Source: Maribacter sp. 1_MG-2023 (GTDB taxonomy: Bacteria > Bacteroidota > Bacteroidia > Flavobacteriales > Flavobacteriaceae). Taken from it: a stretch of 64,000 nt of DNA. Position numbers and translations under genes: made by a program. This document shows positions 8,352 through 18,191 of this stretch, piece by piece. A model generated the notes under the pieces. It had not been told where the DNA came from. It ran no database searches and saw nothing but the letters and a program-made list of their open reading frames with translations. The first letter of the stretch is position 1; the number at the start of each line of letters is the position of its first letter. The DNA lies in assembly GCF_030547005.1 (NCBI RefSeq), contig NZ_JAUOPN010000008.1, positions 124,001 to 188,000 on the forward strand, given 5' to 3'.

Positions 8352-9368
8352 ATGAATTTAGAGCACCTAAACGAGCTTAAAAAGCTACTTTCTTCACCAA
8401 AGAAAATAGCCATTATCCCACATAAGAATCCTGATGGAGATGCTATTGGATCAACATTGGCACTTTGGCATTATCTGGTTAATACCGGTCATACAGCTAG
8501 TATTGTTGCACCAAACGACTATCCGAAGTTTTTAAAATGGATGCCAGGCTCAGATAAAATTTTGAATTTTGAAAAAGAAAATTCAAAATCCAAATCATGC
8601 ATTAATAAGGCTGATATTATATTCACTTTAGACTTTAACCACCTTGGTCGTGTTGGTCAAATGAGCGAAATACTAGAATCTGCAAAGGCAACTTTTGTAA
8701 TGGTAGACCATCACCAAGAGCCATCGGATTATGCCAAGATCATGTACTCAGATGTAAAAATGAGTTCTACTTGCGAAATGGTATATGTACTAATCAATCA
8801 ATTATGTGATGAGAACAGTATTACTCCAGAAATGGCTAATTGCATATATACTGGTATTATGACAGACACAGGTTCTTTCAAGTTTGCTGCTACTACAAGT
8901 AATACGCATAGAGTTATTGCCGACCTTATGGATAAAGGTGCTGAAGGAACAGAAATTCATCACCGCATTTATGACACTAATTCTCCTAGTAGATTACATT
9001 TATTAGGTTGCGCATTAAAGAATATGGTCATATTAGAAGAATATTCTACGGCATATATTACAATGAGTCAAGACGAATTAGACACCTATAACTATCAAAA
9101 AGGAGACACCGAAGGTTTTGTAAACTACGGCTTAACTTTAGATGGTATTAAATTTGCCGTCATATTCATTGAAAATAAAGAAGAAGGTATTTATAAAATA
9201 TCTTTTAGATCAGTTGGAGAGTTTTCGGTAAATGATTTCGCAAGAAAACATTTTAGCGGCGGCGGACATACAAATGCTGCAGGTGGAAAAAGTGATGATA
9301 ATTTAGAAGAAACCATTTCAAAATTTACTTCGTTACTACCTTTATATAAGAATCAATTACAATCATGA
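8352..9368 (+). CDS. DHH/DHHA1 phosphoesterase (NrnA-like)
   Basis: A 338-residue cytoplasmic phosphodiesterase. The DHH domain shows HKNPDGDAIGS (about residues 23-33), LDFNHLGR (about 94-101), the name motif VDHHQEP (about 118-124) and TDTGSFKFA (about 175-183); the DHHA1 domain ends in GGGHTNAAGG near residue 303. Such enzymes degrade nanoRNA, pAp or linear dinucleotides from cyclic di-AMP; which applies here cannot be told from sequence. It overlaps gldI by four bases (ATGA), so the two are cotranscribed and probably translationally coupled. Confidence 0.93.
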   Translation: MNLEHLNELKKLLSSPKKIAIIPHKNPDGDAIGSTLALWHYLVNTGHTASIVAPNDYPKFLKWMPGSDKILNFEKENSKSKSCINKADIIFTLDFNHLGRVGQMSEILESAKATFVMVDHHQEPSDYAKIMYSDVKMSSTCEMVYVLINQLCDENSITPEMANCIYTGIMTDTGSFKFAATTSNTHRVIADLMDKGAEGTEIHHRIYDTNSPSRLHLLGCALKNMVILEEYSTAYITMSQDELDTYNYQKGDTEGFVNYGLTLDGIKFAVIFIENKEEGIYKISFRSVGEFSVNDFARKHFSGGGHTNAAGGKSDDNLEETISKFTSLLPLYKNQLQS

Positions 9369-9916
9369 GATTAGTTTCATTTCTATTTTTAGTCATATTG
9401 GTAATAGCCTGTGATGGACCTGAACCCAGAAAACCGATCCAAACAAAAAGCGGTAGTTTCTTTAAGGCGTCCATAGAGCGAAGCCGAAAACTACTTGAAG
9501 CCGAAGAAAATAAAATTCAAGAAATTATTAAGTTAGATTCTTTAAAACATTATTCGCACAGTAATTCTGGATCATGGTATCATTACTTAACAGTTAATGA
9601 AGAAGGTGACTATAAACCTAAAACAGGCGATTTAGTAGCATTCAGCTATGATATATTAACTCTGGACAACGACACTATCTACTCAAAAGAAGAAATTGGT
9701 GTTGTTACCTACAAAGTTGATAAGCAAGAGTTATTCTTAGGTCTTAGGGATGCTGTTAAAATGTTAAAGGAAAATGAGCGCGCTACATTTCTTTTTCCAT
9801 CATCGATTGCCTTTGGTTACCATGGCGATGAAAATAAAATAGGAAGCAATGTGCCTATAAAATCTACAATTACAATTTTACAAATAGAAAAACAACAAGA
9901 CAACACAGTAAATTAA
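9365..9916 (+). CDS. gldI: Gliding motility-associated peptidyl-prolyl isomerase GldI
   Basis: A 183-residue lipoprotein (lipobox ending VIAC at Cys16) with a C-terminal FKBP-type isomerase domain from about residue 75: TGDLVAFSYDI, then LRDAVKMLKENERATFLFPSSIAFGYHG and VPIKSTITILQI. GldI is needed for gliding motility in Flavobacterium johnsoniae and is thought to help fold gliding/type IX secretion components in the periplasm. Sequence type, lipobox and the neighbouring DHH and isomerase genes fit GldI. Other gld genes are not in the window. Confidence 0.9.
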   Translation: MRLVSFLFLVILVIACDGPEPRKPIQTKSGSFFKASIERSRKLLEAEENKIQEIIKLDSLKHYSHSNSGSWYHYLTVNEEGDYKPKTGDLVAFSYDILTLDNDTIYSKEEIGVVTYKVDKQELFLGLRDAVKMLKENERATFLFPSSIAFGYHGDENKIGSNVPIKSTITILQIEKQQDNTVN

Positions 9917-9917
9917 A

Positions 9918-11066
9918 ATGACCATTATGATTAAAAAAATGTACTTGCTTGCAGTTATAACCTTAGTTTTAGCTAGCTGCAAAACCGGCAAAAGAGCCGA
10001 TTTAGGAGACGGTTTGTTTGCCGACATCAAAACATCTAAAGGCGATATTATAGTTCGTCTAGAACAAGATAAAACTCCTGTTACAGTTGCTAACTTTATT
10101 TCTTTAGCAGAAGGAACAAATACTTTTGTTAGCGAAGAATACAAAGGCAAAAAATATTATGACGGACTAACATTTCACAGAATTATGAAAGATTTCATGA
10201 TTCAAGGTGGTGATCCATTAGGTCAAGGAACAGGAAACCCAGGTTACAAGTTCATGGATGAATTCAATGATTCATTAGTACATGATAAAAAAGGTATTCT
10301 TTCAATGGCAAACTCTGGCCCAACAACTAACGGTAGCCAGTTTTTCATCACACATAAAGAGACACCTTGGTTAAACAAAAAGCACACCGTTTTCGGTGAG
10401 GTTGTAGAAGGTATGGATGTTGTTGATTCTATTGCAAATGTTGCAGTAGGTGCTGGCAATAAGCCGGTAGAACCAGTTTTAATGAATACTGTAGAAATCA
10501 TTAGAAACGGAAAAGAAGCACGTAAGTTTGATGCTGTTCAAATTATGACAGATTATTTTGATGGTGAAGAAGATAGACTTGCTGCCATTGAAAAAGAAAA
10601 AGCTGAAAAATTAGCTGAAGTTCAAAAAATAAAAGCGGAGTTTGCTTCTTCTACCGAAGCTCAAAAAGCAAAAGCTCAGTCTTTACCTTCTGGTCTTAAA
10701 GTTTTAACCTTAGAAAGTGGTAGTGGTGAAAAACCAAAGGTTGGTCAGAAAGTTAATGTAATGTACGCTGGTTATTTAATGGACGGTACGTTATTCGATA
10801 GTAACTACGAAGAAATTGCTCAAAAATATGGTATGTTCGATATTAAGAGACAGCAAGGTGGTGGTTATATGCCAGTACCAATGGACTATTCTCCTGAATC
10901 TCGTTTAATCGCAGGATTTAGAGAAGGACTTTTAACAATGAAAGTTGGTGATAAAGTTCGTTTGTTCATCCCTTCTCATTTAGGATATGGACCACAAGGT
11001 GGCGGTCCAATTCCACCAGATGCAGATTTAGTATTTGATTTAGAAATTACGGGAATAACCCAATAA
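9918..11066 (+). CDS. Cyclophilin-FKBP fusion peptidyl-prolyl isomerase, lipoprotein
   Basis: 382 residues holding two different isomerase folds. After a lipoprotein signal (VLASC near residue 20) comes a cyclophilin domain (about 30-195; FHRIMKDFMIQGGDP and NGSQFFITHKETPWL), a charged helical linker (about 205-265), then an FKBP domain (about 270-382; VMYAGYLMDGTLFDS and GFREGLLTMKVGDKVRLFIP). It should act on proline bonds of exported proteins. It starts one base after the gldI stop; a second in-frame ATG at 9927 gives an equally good signal. An isomerase pair in one unit suggests a shared periplasmic folding role. Confidence 0.93.
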   Translation: MTIMIKKMYLLAVITLVLASCKTGKRADLGDGLFADIKTSKGDIIVRLEQDKTPVTVANFISLAEGTNTFVSEEYKGKKYYDGLTFHRIMKDFMIQGGDPLGQGTGNPGYKFMDEFNDSLVHDKKGILSMANSGPTTNGSQFFITHKETPWLNKKHTVFGEVVEGMDVVDSIANVAVGAGNKPVEPVLMNTVEIIRNGKEARKFDAVQIMTDYFDGEEDRLAAIEKEKAEKLAEVQKIKAEFASSTEAQKAKAQSLPSGLKVLTLESGSGEKPKVGQKVNVMYAGYLMDGTLFDSNYEEIAQKYGMFDIKRQQGGGYMPVPMDYSPESRLIAGFREGLLTMKVGDKVRLFIPSHLGYGPQGGGPIPPDADLVFDLEITGITQ

Positions 11067-11076
11067 AAATAACAAA

Positions 11077-11117
11077 TAAAAAAGCCCTTTAGTTTTCACT
11101 AAAGGGCTTTTTTTTTA
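11077..11117. terminator. Bidirectional intrinsic terminator between the fusion isomerase and pepD
   Basis: An 11-base stem AAGCCCTTTAG / CTAAAGGGCTT with a six-base loop, an A-rich left arm and a long T tract on the right. It sits between two converging genes. Confidence 0.9.
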
Positions 11118-11128
11118 TACCTATAATT

Positions 11129-12574
11129 CTAATTCGTATTCTTCAAAACTTCTAGAAGCAAACTCCAGAATTTCTGAACAGATAAAATACTTACACGCTC
11201 ATCTGGTGAGTGTGCCCCTAAAATTGTTGGTCCGAAACTTACCATATCCACATCAGGATAATTCTGTCCTAAAATACCACATTCCAAACCTGCATGACAA
11301 GCAACAACCCTTGGCTCTTCTTTAAACAGATTTACATAAGCATTCTTTGCAATCGTTAAAATCTCAGAATTCGGATTCGGATTCCAACCTGGGTAAGAAC
11401 CACTAAGTTCTACATCAAAACCACTTATCTCAAAAGCAGAACGCAAAGAATTTGCTAAATCTAATTTTGCAGTATCTACTGATGACCGTGTCAAACAACC
11501 AATAGTTATTTCTCCCTTTTCAACTTTTACAATTGCTATATTATTTGACGTCTCTACTAAATCATCTATAGCACCACTCATGGCATAAACTCCATTATGT
11601 GCTGCATAAACTGCTTTAACCAATTTTTCTTGAGCACCAAGCCCCATTACTTTTTTAGCAGGCTTTATGTCAATCAGTTCTATTTGCAAATTAGGCTCCT
11701 GAACACTCAACTCTGCTTTAATAGCTTCAGAAAGCTTATTGACTTTTTTTAAGAATTTATCGGCATGTTTTCTACCCACATTTATTTTACAAACACTTTC
11801 TCTAGGTATCGCATTTCTTAAACTGCCACCGTTCAAAGAACTAATACGAACATTATAATCAAGTCCTAAATAAAGTAATCGATTCATAATCTTATTGGCA
11901 TTACCCAACCCTTTATGAATATCCATACCACTATGACCACCTTTTAAACCTTTAACCGTTAACTCTATACCGGCATCACCATGGGTACCATCTTTTTCAT
12001 TATAGGTTCTAGTTGCCGTAACATCAATACCACCCGCACAACCTATATCAATTTCGTCATCTTCCTCCGTATCTAGATTCAAAAGAATTTCACCTTGCAA
12101 AACTCCTGCTTTCAATTCAAAAGCTCCAGTCATTCCAGTTTCTTCATCAATTGTAAATAAAGCTTCAAGAGCAGGATGCTGTATATCTGTACTTTCTAAA
12201 AGCGCCATAATTGCAGCTACTCCCATACCATTATCAGCCCCTAATGTTGTTCCGTTTGCCTTTACCCAATCTTCGTCAACATACATTTCTATACCTTGGG
12301 TATCAAAATCAAAAACAGTATCTGCATTTTTTTGATGTACCATATCTAAATGACTCTGCAGCGTTATCATCTTTTTATCTTCCATGCCTTTTGTAGCAGG
12401 TTTTCTTATGATAACATTACCTATTTCATCAGAGAAAGTTTCTAAACCAAGGGCATTGCCAAACTCCAACATAAAGCTAATGACCCTTTCCTCTTTTTTA
12501 GAAGGTCTAGGTACCGCGTTCAACCTTGAAAAATTGTTCCAAACTGAGATTGGCTCTAATTTATTTATATCCAT
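11129..12574 (-). CDS. pepD: Aminoacyl-histidine dipeptidase (PepD, M20 family)
   Basis: A 481-residue cytosolic metallopeptidase that hydrolyses Xaa-His and other dipeptides. Zinc-site motifs of the M20 family are visible: SHLDMVHQK (first His ligand, near residue 90), GADNGMGVAA (bridging Asp), DEETGMTGA (catalytic Glu near 150), NLDTEEDDEI, CHAGLECGIL near 427 and GAHSPDERV near 455. Length is typical. A minus-strand TATTTTTG lies at 12601-12608, 26 bases upstream of the ATG, back to back with the promoter element of the next gene. Confidence 0.95.
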   Translation of the reverse strand: MDINKLEPISVWNNFSRLNAVPRPSKKEERVISFMLEFGNALGLETFSDEIGNVIIRKPATKGMEDKKMITLQSHLDMVHQKNADTVFDFDTQGIEMYVDEDWVKANGTTLGADNGMGVAAIMALLESTDIQHPALEALFTIDEETGMTGAFELKAGVLQGEILLNLDTEEDDEIDIGCAGGIDVTATRTYNEKDGTHGDAGIELTVKGLKGGHSGMDIHKGLGNANKIMNRLLYLGLDYNVRISSLNGGSLRNAIPRESVCKINVGRKHADKFLKKVNKLSEAIKAELSVQEPNLQIELIDIKPAKKVMGLGAQEKLVKAVYAAHNGVYAMSGAIDDLVETSNNIAIVKVEKGEITIGCLTRSSVDTAKLDLANSLRSAFEISGFDVELSGSYPGWNPNPNSEILTIAKNAYVNLFKEEPRVVACHAGLECGILGQNYPDVDMVSFGPTILGAHSPDERVSILSVQKFWSLLLEVLKNTN

Positions 12575-12629
12575 ACTATTATTTTCATGGTTAGTGCCTG
12601 CAAAAATACTGATAGAAAAAGGATTTCGC

Positions 12630-12637
12630 TATTTTTG
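12630..12637 (+). promoter_or_regulatory. -7 element placed 5 bases before an ATG
   Basis: TATTTTTG fits TAnnTTTG and ends 5 bases before the ATG of the DUF3810 gene, predicting a leaderless or nearly leaderless transcript. The -33 TTG is not evident. Confidence 0.45.
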
Positions 12638-12642
12638 AGATA

Positions 12643-13710
12643 ATGAAGATATCATTTAAGAATGCCATTGTAATTTCATTGATTCCCCAAATCATCATTG
12701 TAAAATGGCTAGGTACGCGTACAGACTTAGTTGAACAATACTACAGTAACGGATTATACCCAGTAATTTCAAAATTCTTTAGGCTCCTATTGGGATGGAT
12801 ACCCTTTTCAGTAGGTGATATTATTTACTTCGTTTTAATTCTATTGGCACTTGTTTTTATTATTAAAAATCGAAAATACATTTGGTGTCATAAACTTCTA
12901 TTTTTACAGAATGTAGCCATGGTACTCTCCGTAGCTTATTTCACATTTCATGTTATGTGGGGCATGAATTATTATAGAGAACCATTAGCTGAAAAATTAG
13001 AATTAGTACCAAATAAAGATTATCAAGACCTACTTGAATTTACAGAACGGTTAATTCAAAAAACAAACGAAACACAAGTAACTATCACAAATGACTCAAG
13101 TTTAGCAGTCAATATTCCATATTCTAAAAAGGAGATTTTCAATAAAACAATTCAAGGTTACGACCATTTAAAAACGATACATCCATTTTTAGCTTACGAT
13201 AGACCAAGTATAAAAACATCGTTATTTAGTACAGGTTTAACATATATGGGCTACGCCGGATATTTAAACCCGTTTACGAACGAAGCTCAAGTAAATGACC
13301 TACTGCCCAACTTTAGATTCCCTTTTGTTGCCGGTCATGAAATTGGTCACCAGTTGGGGTATTCTGCAGAAAACGAAACAAACTTTATAGGTTATCTGGT
13401 TACTTCTAATAACGAAGATGAATATTTTAAATATGCAGCTTATGCCTACGGTTTAGGGTATTGCTTAAATGATATTAGACGATCGGATAAAGAAGATTTC
13501 GACAGATTAATGCTTCAATTAAACGCTGGGGTTAAAAGTAATTTTCAAGAAATGGCTATTTTTTGGAACTCTTATGAAAACCCTATGGAACCCGTATTTA
13601 AATCTATTTTTGATACGTTCTTAAAAGCTAATAACCAAAAAGAGGGAATTAAAAGTTATAGTGCCGTAGTACTCTTTTTAGTCGCTTATCACAAAGATCA
13701 TCAACTTTAA
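12643..13710 (+). CDS. DUF3810 family membrane protein, zincin-like
   Basis: 355 residues with hydrophobic helices around residues 55-75 and 85-105, then a soluble domain. This domain holds HEIGHQLGY near residue 232, matching the HEXXH zinc-protease signature, followed by SAENETNFIGYL, which could supply a third glutamate ligand. DUF3810 proteins are uncharacterised, common in Bacteroidota and Firmicutes, and look like membrane-anchored metallopeptidases; activity is inferred. The gene stands alone. A short hairpin (13713-13736) past the stop lacks a T tract. Confidence 0.85.
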   Translation: MKISFKNAIVISLIPQIIIVKWLGTRTDLVEQYYSNGLYPVISKFFRLLLGWIPFSVGDIIYFVLILLALVFIIKNRKYIWCHKLLFLQNVAMVLSVAYFTFHVMWGMNYYREPLAEKLELVPNKDYQDLLEFTERLIQKTNETQVTITNDSSLAVNIPYSKKEIFNKTIQGYDHLKTIHPFLAYDRPSIKTSLFSTGLTYMGYAGYLNPFTNEAQVNDLLPNFRFPFVAGHEIGHQLGYSAENETNFIGYLVTSNNEDEYFKYAAYAYGLGYCLNDIRRSDKEDFDRLMLQLNAGVKSNFQEMAIFWNSYENPMEPVFKSIFDTFLKANNQKEGIKSYSAVVLFLVAYHKDHQL

Positions 13711-13884
13711 AATAGGATTAGAACTTCGCGATCCTAAAGCAATATATTAGTCTTTCCTTTAATATTTTAAGAAAATAATGGCTATTCTCAATTACTGCCT
13801 ATTCAACTGTTAAAGAAAAGTGAAACAGACCGAATTTACTGTAGAATCCGAGTATTTTTAAAACACTAATTCAAACCAAACGTA

Positions 13885-16839
13885 ATGAAAAAACTATTCT
13901 TTGCGCTATGCCTACTCGGGTATGGCTCATTTTTAACTGCACAAGATTATTTCCCAGAAAATGCTGGGGTAAAAGTCAACAATAACAACTACACGGCTTT
14001 TACAAATGCAAAAATCTTCGTAACCCCTACACAAGTAATTGAAAAGGGAACATTATTAATTCAACACGGCAAAGTCGTAAGTGCTTCAAACTCTGTTAGC
14101 ATTCCAAAAAATGCTGTTGTAATTGATGTAGAAGGCAAATCTATTTATCCTTCTTTTATAGATGTGTATTCTAAATTTGGCGTAGAACAGGCTAAGAAAA
14201 AACCAGGTAGAGGCAGATCTACCCAATATAAACCATCAAGAGAAGGCTATTACTGGAACGACCATATAATGCCAGAAAACAAAGCAATTGAAAAATTTAC
14301 TTATGATGACAAGGAAGCCAAAATACTTCGTGAAGCTGGTTTCGGTGTCGTTAACTCTCACATTCAAGATGGTATTGCCAGAGGTACTGGTGTTCTTATT
14401 GCTTTAAACGGAAACGGAACTAATGCGAATAGAATTTTAGATGACCGCTCTGCGCAATATTTTTCTTTAAGCAGAAGTATTGCCAAAGGGCAATCTTACC
14501 CAGGTTCATTAATGGGAACATTGGCGCTGTTGAGACAAATGTATAGCGATGCCGACTGGTACGGTAAAGGCAATGCCTCTACTACAGATTTATCATTAGA
14601 AGCATTGAACAATAATAAGAACTTAGTTCAAATTTTCGAAGCTAAAGATAAATCTCATGATTTACGTGCCGATAAAATTGGAGATACTAACGGAATACAG
14701 TACACCATACTAGGTGGCGGTAATGAGTTTGAACGTATTGAAGAAATAAAGGCTACGAATGCCAAATACATTCTACCGCTTAATTTTCCAGATGCGTATG
14801 ATGTTTCTAATCCGTATGCTGTTGGTTATGTTTCTTTACAAGATATGCGTTATTGGAACCAGGCTCCATCAAATCCTAAAGTTTTGGCTGATAACGGAAT
14901 TCAATTCTCTCTTACTACACATGATCTAAAATCAGCTGCAAACTTCAAAGAAAAGCTAATGAAAGCCATTGAATACGGTCTTTCATCTACAAAGGCTTTA
15001 GAAGCATTGACTACAGTACCTGCTCAAATTTTAGGAAAATCAAATGAAATTGGTTCCTTAAAAACAGGAACTCTTGCCAACTTCTTAATCACATCAGGAG
15101 ATGTCTTTGACAAATCTACTACGCTTTACGAAAACTGGGTTCAGGGTACAAAAAGTGTTGTAAATTCAATGGACTCTAAAGACATTCGCGGAGACTACAA
15201 TTTAACCGTTCAAGGAAAATCTTATGATGTTTCTATAACAGGAGAAATCTCTAAACCTAAAATTGAGGTAAAACAAGACACCTCAAAGTTGTCTTCTAAA
15301 ATAGCATATAATGACAATTGGGTAACTATGTCATTTGTTACAGATAAAGGTGAAAAAACATTTAGAATGATTGGTGCAGTTACTAAAGCATCAGACAATT
15401 TATCAGGTCGTTTGGTTTTACCAGATGGTACTGAATCTCAATTCACGGCAACCAAATCTAAATCTTTCACAGAAAAAGAAGCAGAGAAAAGCAAAACCGC
15501 AGAAGCGATAAAAGTAATGCCAGTAACTTTCCCCAATGTAGGATACGGATTCGCATCAAAACCAAAAGCACAAAACACATTGTTCAAAAATGCTACGGTA
15601 TGGACAAGTGAAGATGCTGGTGTTTTAGAAAATACCGATGTTCTTGTTAAAAATGGAAAGATTGCTAAAATAGGAAAAGACTTAAACGCTGGTGGTGCAA
15701 CAGTAGTCGACGCTACAGGTAAACATTTAACTGCTGGTATTATTGATGAACATAGTCACATTGCAGCTTTAGCCGTAAACGAAGCAGGTCAAAATAGTTC
15801 TGCAGAGGTAAAAATGGAAGATGTTGTAGACCCAGAACACATGGGTATTTACAGATCTCTTGCTGGCGGTGTTACATCACTTCAATTACTACATGGTTCT
15901 GCAAACCCAATTGGTGGTCGATCGGCTATTTTAAAATTAAAATGGGGAGAAGAAGCAGACGGATTAATTTATGACAACTCGCCTAAGTTCATCAAATTCG
16001 CCCTTGGTGAAAATGTAAAACAAAGTAACTGGGGAAGCTTCTCTCGTTTTCCGCAAACACGTATGGGTGTTGAACAGATGTACATGAACTATTTTCAAAG
16101 AGCTAAGGAATATGACACCAAAAAGAAAAATGGTGAATCATATAGATATGATGAAGAAATGGAAGTATTAGCCGAGATTATCAACGGAGAGCGTTTTATT
16201 TCTTGCCACTCTTATGTACAAAGCGAGATTAATATGATGATGAAAGTAGCCGAGCATTTCGGTTTCAGAATTAATACGTTCACCCACATTTTAGAAGGTT
16301 ATAAAGTAGCCGATAAAATGGCTAAACATGGTGTTGGCGCTGGTACATTTAGCGACTGGTGGGCATATAAGTTTGAGGTAAACGATGCTATACCTTATAA
16401 TGCAGCTATCATGCAAAAGCAAGGCGTTGTTACAGCAATTAATAGTGATGACCGCGAAATGATCAGAAGATTAAATCAAGAAGCTGCCAAAACTATCAAG
16501 TATGGTGGCATGACGGAACTAGAAGCTTGGAAAATGGTAACCATAAATCCTGCTAAACTTTTACATTTAGAAAATCGCGTGGGTAGTATTAAAGAAGGTA
16601 AAGATGCCGATTTAGTTCTATGGTCTGGTAGTCCGCTTTCAATATACTCCAAAGCAGAAAAAACGATGATTGAAGGTGTTACTTATTTCGATTTGGAAAC
16701 CGACAAGAAGAACCGTGAAACCATTAAGAAAGAAAGAAACGAGTTGGTTACGATGATGCTTAAAGAAAAAAGTGGCGGTAAAAAGACACAAGGTCCGAAA
16801 CAAAGTGTAAAAAGAGATTTCACTTGCGAAAGTCTTTAA
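13885..16839 (+). CDS. Exported two-domain amidohydrolase-family protein
   Basis: 984 residues with a signal peptide (cleavage expected after the TAQ near residue 20), so probably periplasmic. It carries two amidohydrolase-like modules, at about 35-445 and 585-960. In the second, likely metal ligands are kept: the HxH of IIDEHSHIA, ISCHSY, FTHILEGY, and the aspartate of AINSDDRE. In the first, the HxH position reads FIDVYSKFG, so that module looks catalytically dead. Such proteins resemble imidazolonepropionase-like or peptidase-type amidohydrolases; the substrate is unknown. A second amidohydrolase gene follows after 38 bases, so they probably act together. Confidence 0.9.
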   Translation: MKKLFFALCLLGYGSFLTAQDYFPENAGVKVNNNNYTAFTNAKIFVTPTQVIEKGTLLIQHGKVVSASNSVSIPKNAVVIDVEGKSIYPSFIDVYSKFGVEQAKKKPGRGRSTQYKPSREGYYWNDHIMPENKAIEKFTYDDKEAKILREAGFGVVNSHIQDGIARGTGVLIALNGNGTNANRILDDRSAQYFSLSRSIAKGQSYPGSLMGTLALLRQMYSDADWYGKGNASTTDLSLEALNNNKNLVQIFEAKDKSHDLRADKIGDTNGIQYTILGGGNEFERIEEIKATNAKYILPLNFPDAYDVSNPYAVGYVSLQDMRYWNQAPSNPKVLADNGIQFSLTTHDLKSAANFKEKLMKAIEYGLSSTKALEALTTVPAQILGKSNEIGSLKTGTLANFLITSGDVFDKSTTLYENWVQGTKSVVNSMDSKDIRGDYNLTVQGKSYDVSITGEISKPKIEVKQDTSKLSSKIAYNDNWVTMSFVTDKGEKTFRMIGAVTKASDNLSGRLVLPDGTESQFTATKSKSFTEKEAEKSKTAEAIKVMPVTFPNVGYGFASKPKAQNTLFKNATVWTSEDAGVLENTDVLVKNGKIAKIGKDLNAGGATVVDATGKHLTAGIIDEHSHIAALAVNEAGQNSSAEVKMEDVVDPEHMGIYRSLAGGVTSLQLLHGSANPIGGRSAILKLKWGEEADGLIYDNSPKFIKFALGENVKQSNWGSFSRFPQTRMGVEQMYMNYFQRAKEYDTKKKNGESYRYDEEMEVLAEIINGERFISCHSYVQSEINMMMKVAEHFGFRINTFTHILEGYKVADKMAKHGVGAGTFSDWWAYKFEVNDAIPYNAAIMQKQGVVTAINSDDREMIRRLNQEAAKTIKYGGMTELEAWKMVTINPAKLLHLENRVGSIKEGKDADLVLWSGSPLSIYSKAEKTMIEGVTYFDLETDKKNRETIKKERNELVTMMLKEKSGGKKTQGPKQSVKRDFTCESL

Positions 16840-16877
16840 TTCAATAAGCTATAGTTCAAAAATATAAAACAATACAA

Positions 16878-18170
16878 ATGAAAAAATTCATAACCTTAAT
16901 CATAGCCTTAGGTCTGGTCATACCAACTATGGCACAACAAACACCCGGTTCTAAACAAACCGAAGCCATTACCATTGAAGGTGCCACTGCACATTTGGGT
17001 AACGGGGAAGTAATTGAAAGTTCTTTGATTATGTTCGAAGACGGTAAAATCACTTTCGTGGGTGATTCAAAAATGAGAATTGCTAGAAAGGGTAAAGTAA
17101 TCGATGCTACCGGAAAACACGTTTACCCAGGTTTCATCGCCCCTGCTAAAACATTAGGTCTAGTTGAAATCGATGCAGTAAGAGCATCTAAAGATGAAGA
17201 TGAAATAGGAGATTTCATTCCGCATGTAAGAAGTTTAATAGCCTACAATGCAGAATCTAAAGTAGTAGAAAGCATGCGCCCGAACGGAGTTTTGATCGGA
17301 CAAGTTGCCCCTTCAGGTGGTCGTATTTCAGGTACATCAAGTATTGTACAATTTGATGCTTGGAACTGGGAAGATGCCGCTATTAAAGTAGATGACGGAA
17401 TTCATTTAAACTGGCCAAGTACTTTCAAGCAAGGTCGCTGGTGGGCTGGTGAAGACCCAGGATATCACCCAAATAAAGATTACGCAAAACAAACAGAAGC
17501 AGTAGTTACATTTTTCAACAATGCAGCAGCTTATGGCAAATCCACTCCGAAAGAAGTGAATCCGGCTTACGCGGCAATGAAAGGTGTATTTGATGGTAGT
17601 CAAAAACTATATGTTCATGCAGATGATGAAAAGCAAATCATAGATGCAATCAACACTTTAAAGTCTAATGGCGCCAAAGAAGTCGTATTAATTGGTGGTT
17701 ATCATGCCTATAAAATTCCTGAGTTTTTAAAGAGCAATAACATTCCTGTTTTGGTTCAGTACACACACAACCTACCTGTATTTGATGATGATGATTATGA
17801 TCTACCTTACAAACTACCTAAATTATTGGTAGACGCAGGCTTGTTGGTTGGAATTCAAAATTCAGATGCGGTGAACTTTCAAACAAGAAATTTACCTTTC
17901 TATGCGGGTCAAGCAGCACAACAAGGTTTGAACAAAGAAGTAGCCGTTCAATTATTAACAGGTAATACTGCCAAGATTTTAGGCATAGATGATCTTTACG
18001 GAACATTAGAGAATGGCAAAAGTGCCACACTTTTCATATCGGAAGGTGATGCTTTAGAAATGGCAGGAAATCAATTAACACATGTTTTTATTGATGGTAG
18101 AACAGTTTCATTAGAAACACACCAAACTGAGCTTTGGAAACGCTATATGGGCAAGTACGAAGGAGAATAG
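16878..18170 (+). CDS. Exported amidohydrolase-family protein, degenerate HxH motif
   Basis: 430 residues with a signal peptide (MKKFITLIIALGLVIPTMAQ). The fold is that of the amidohydrolase superfamily: an N-terminal beta segment (ITIEGATAHLGNG), the DATGKHVYPGF stretch that normally precedes HxH, and the C-terminal TGNTAKILGIDD and NGKSATLFI segments. The HxH ligands are replaced by APAKT, while VHADD, GGYHAYK and NSD, which could hold other ligands, are kept. It may be a non-catalytic partner of the preceding protein or use an altered metal site. A strong palindromic terminator follows. Confidence 0.87.
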   Translation: MKKFITLIIALGLVIPTMAQQTPGSKQTEAITIEGATAHLGNGEVIESSLIMFEDGKITFVGDSKMRIARKGKVIDATGKHVYPGFIAPAKTLGLVEIDAVRASKDEDEIGDFIPHVRSLIAYNAESKVVESMRPNGVLIGQVAPSGGRISGTSSIVQFDAWNWEDAAIKVDDGIHLNWPSTFKQGRWWAGEDPGYHPNKDYAKQTEAVVTFFNNAAAYGKSTPKEVNPAYAAMKGVFDGSQKLYVHADDEKQIIDAINTLKSNGAKEVVLIGGYHAYKIPEFLKSNNIPVLVQYTHNLPVFDDDDYDLPYKLPKLLVDAGLLVGIQNSDAVNFQTRNLPFYAGQAAQQGLNKEVAVQLLTGNTAKILGIDDLYGTLENGKSATLFISEGDALEMAGNQLTHVFIDGRTVSLETHQTELWKRYMGKYEGE

Positions 18171-18191
18171 TGATTTTAATAAGTTGATATA

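Noticed and set aside
13713-13736. Hairpin TAGGAT / ATCCTA after the DUF3810 gene
   Set aside because: Six weak pairs, a twelve-base loop and no T run; at most a poor terminator.
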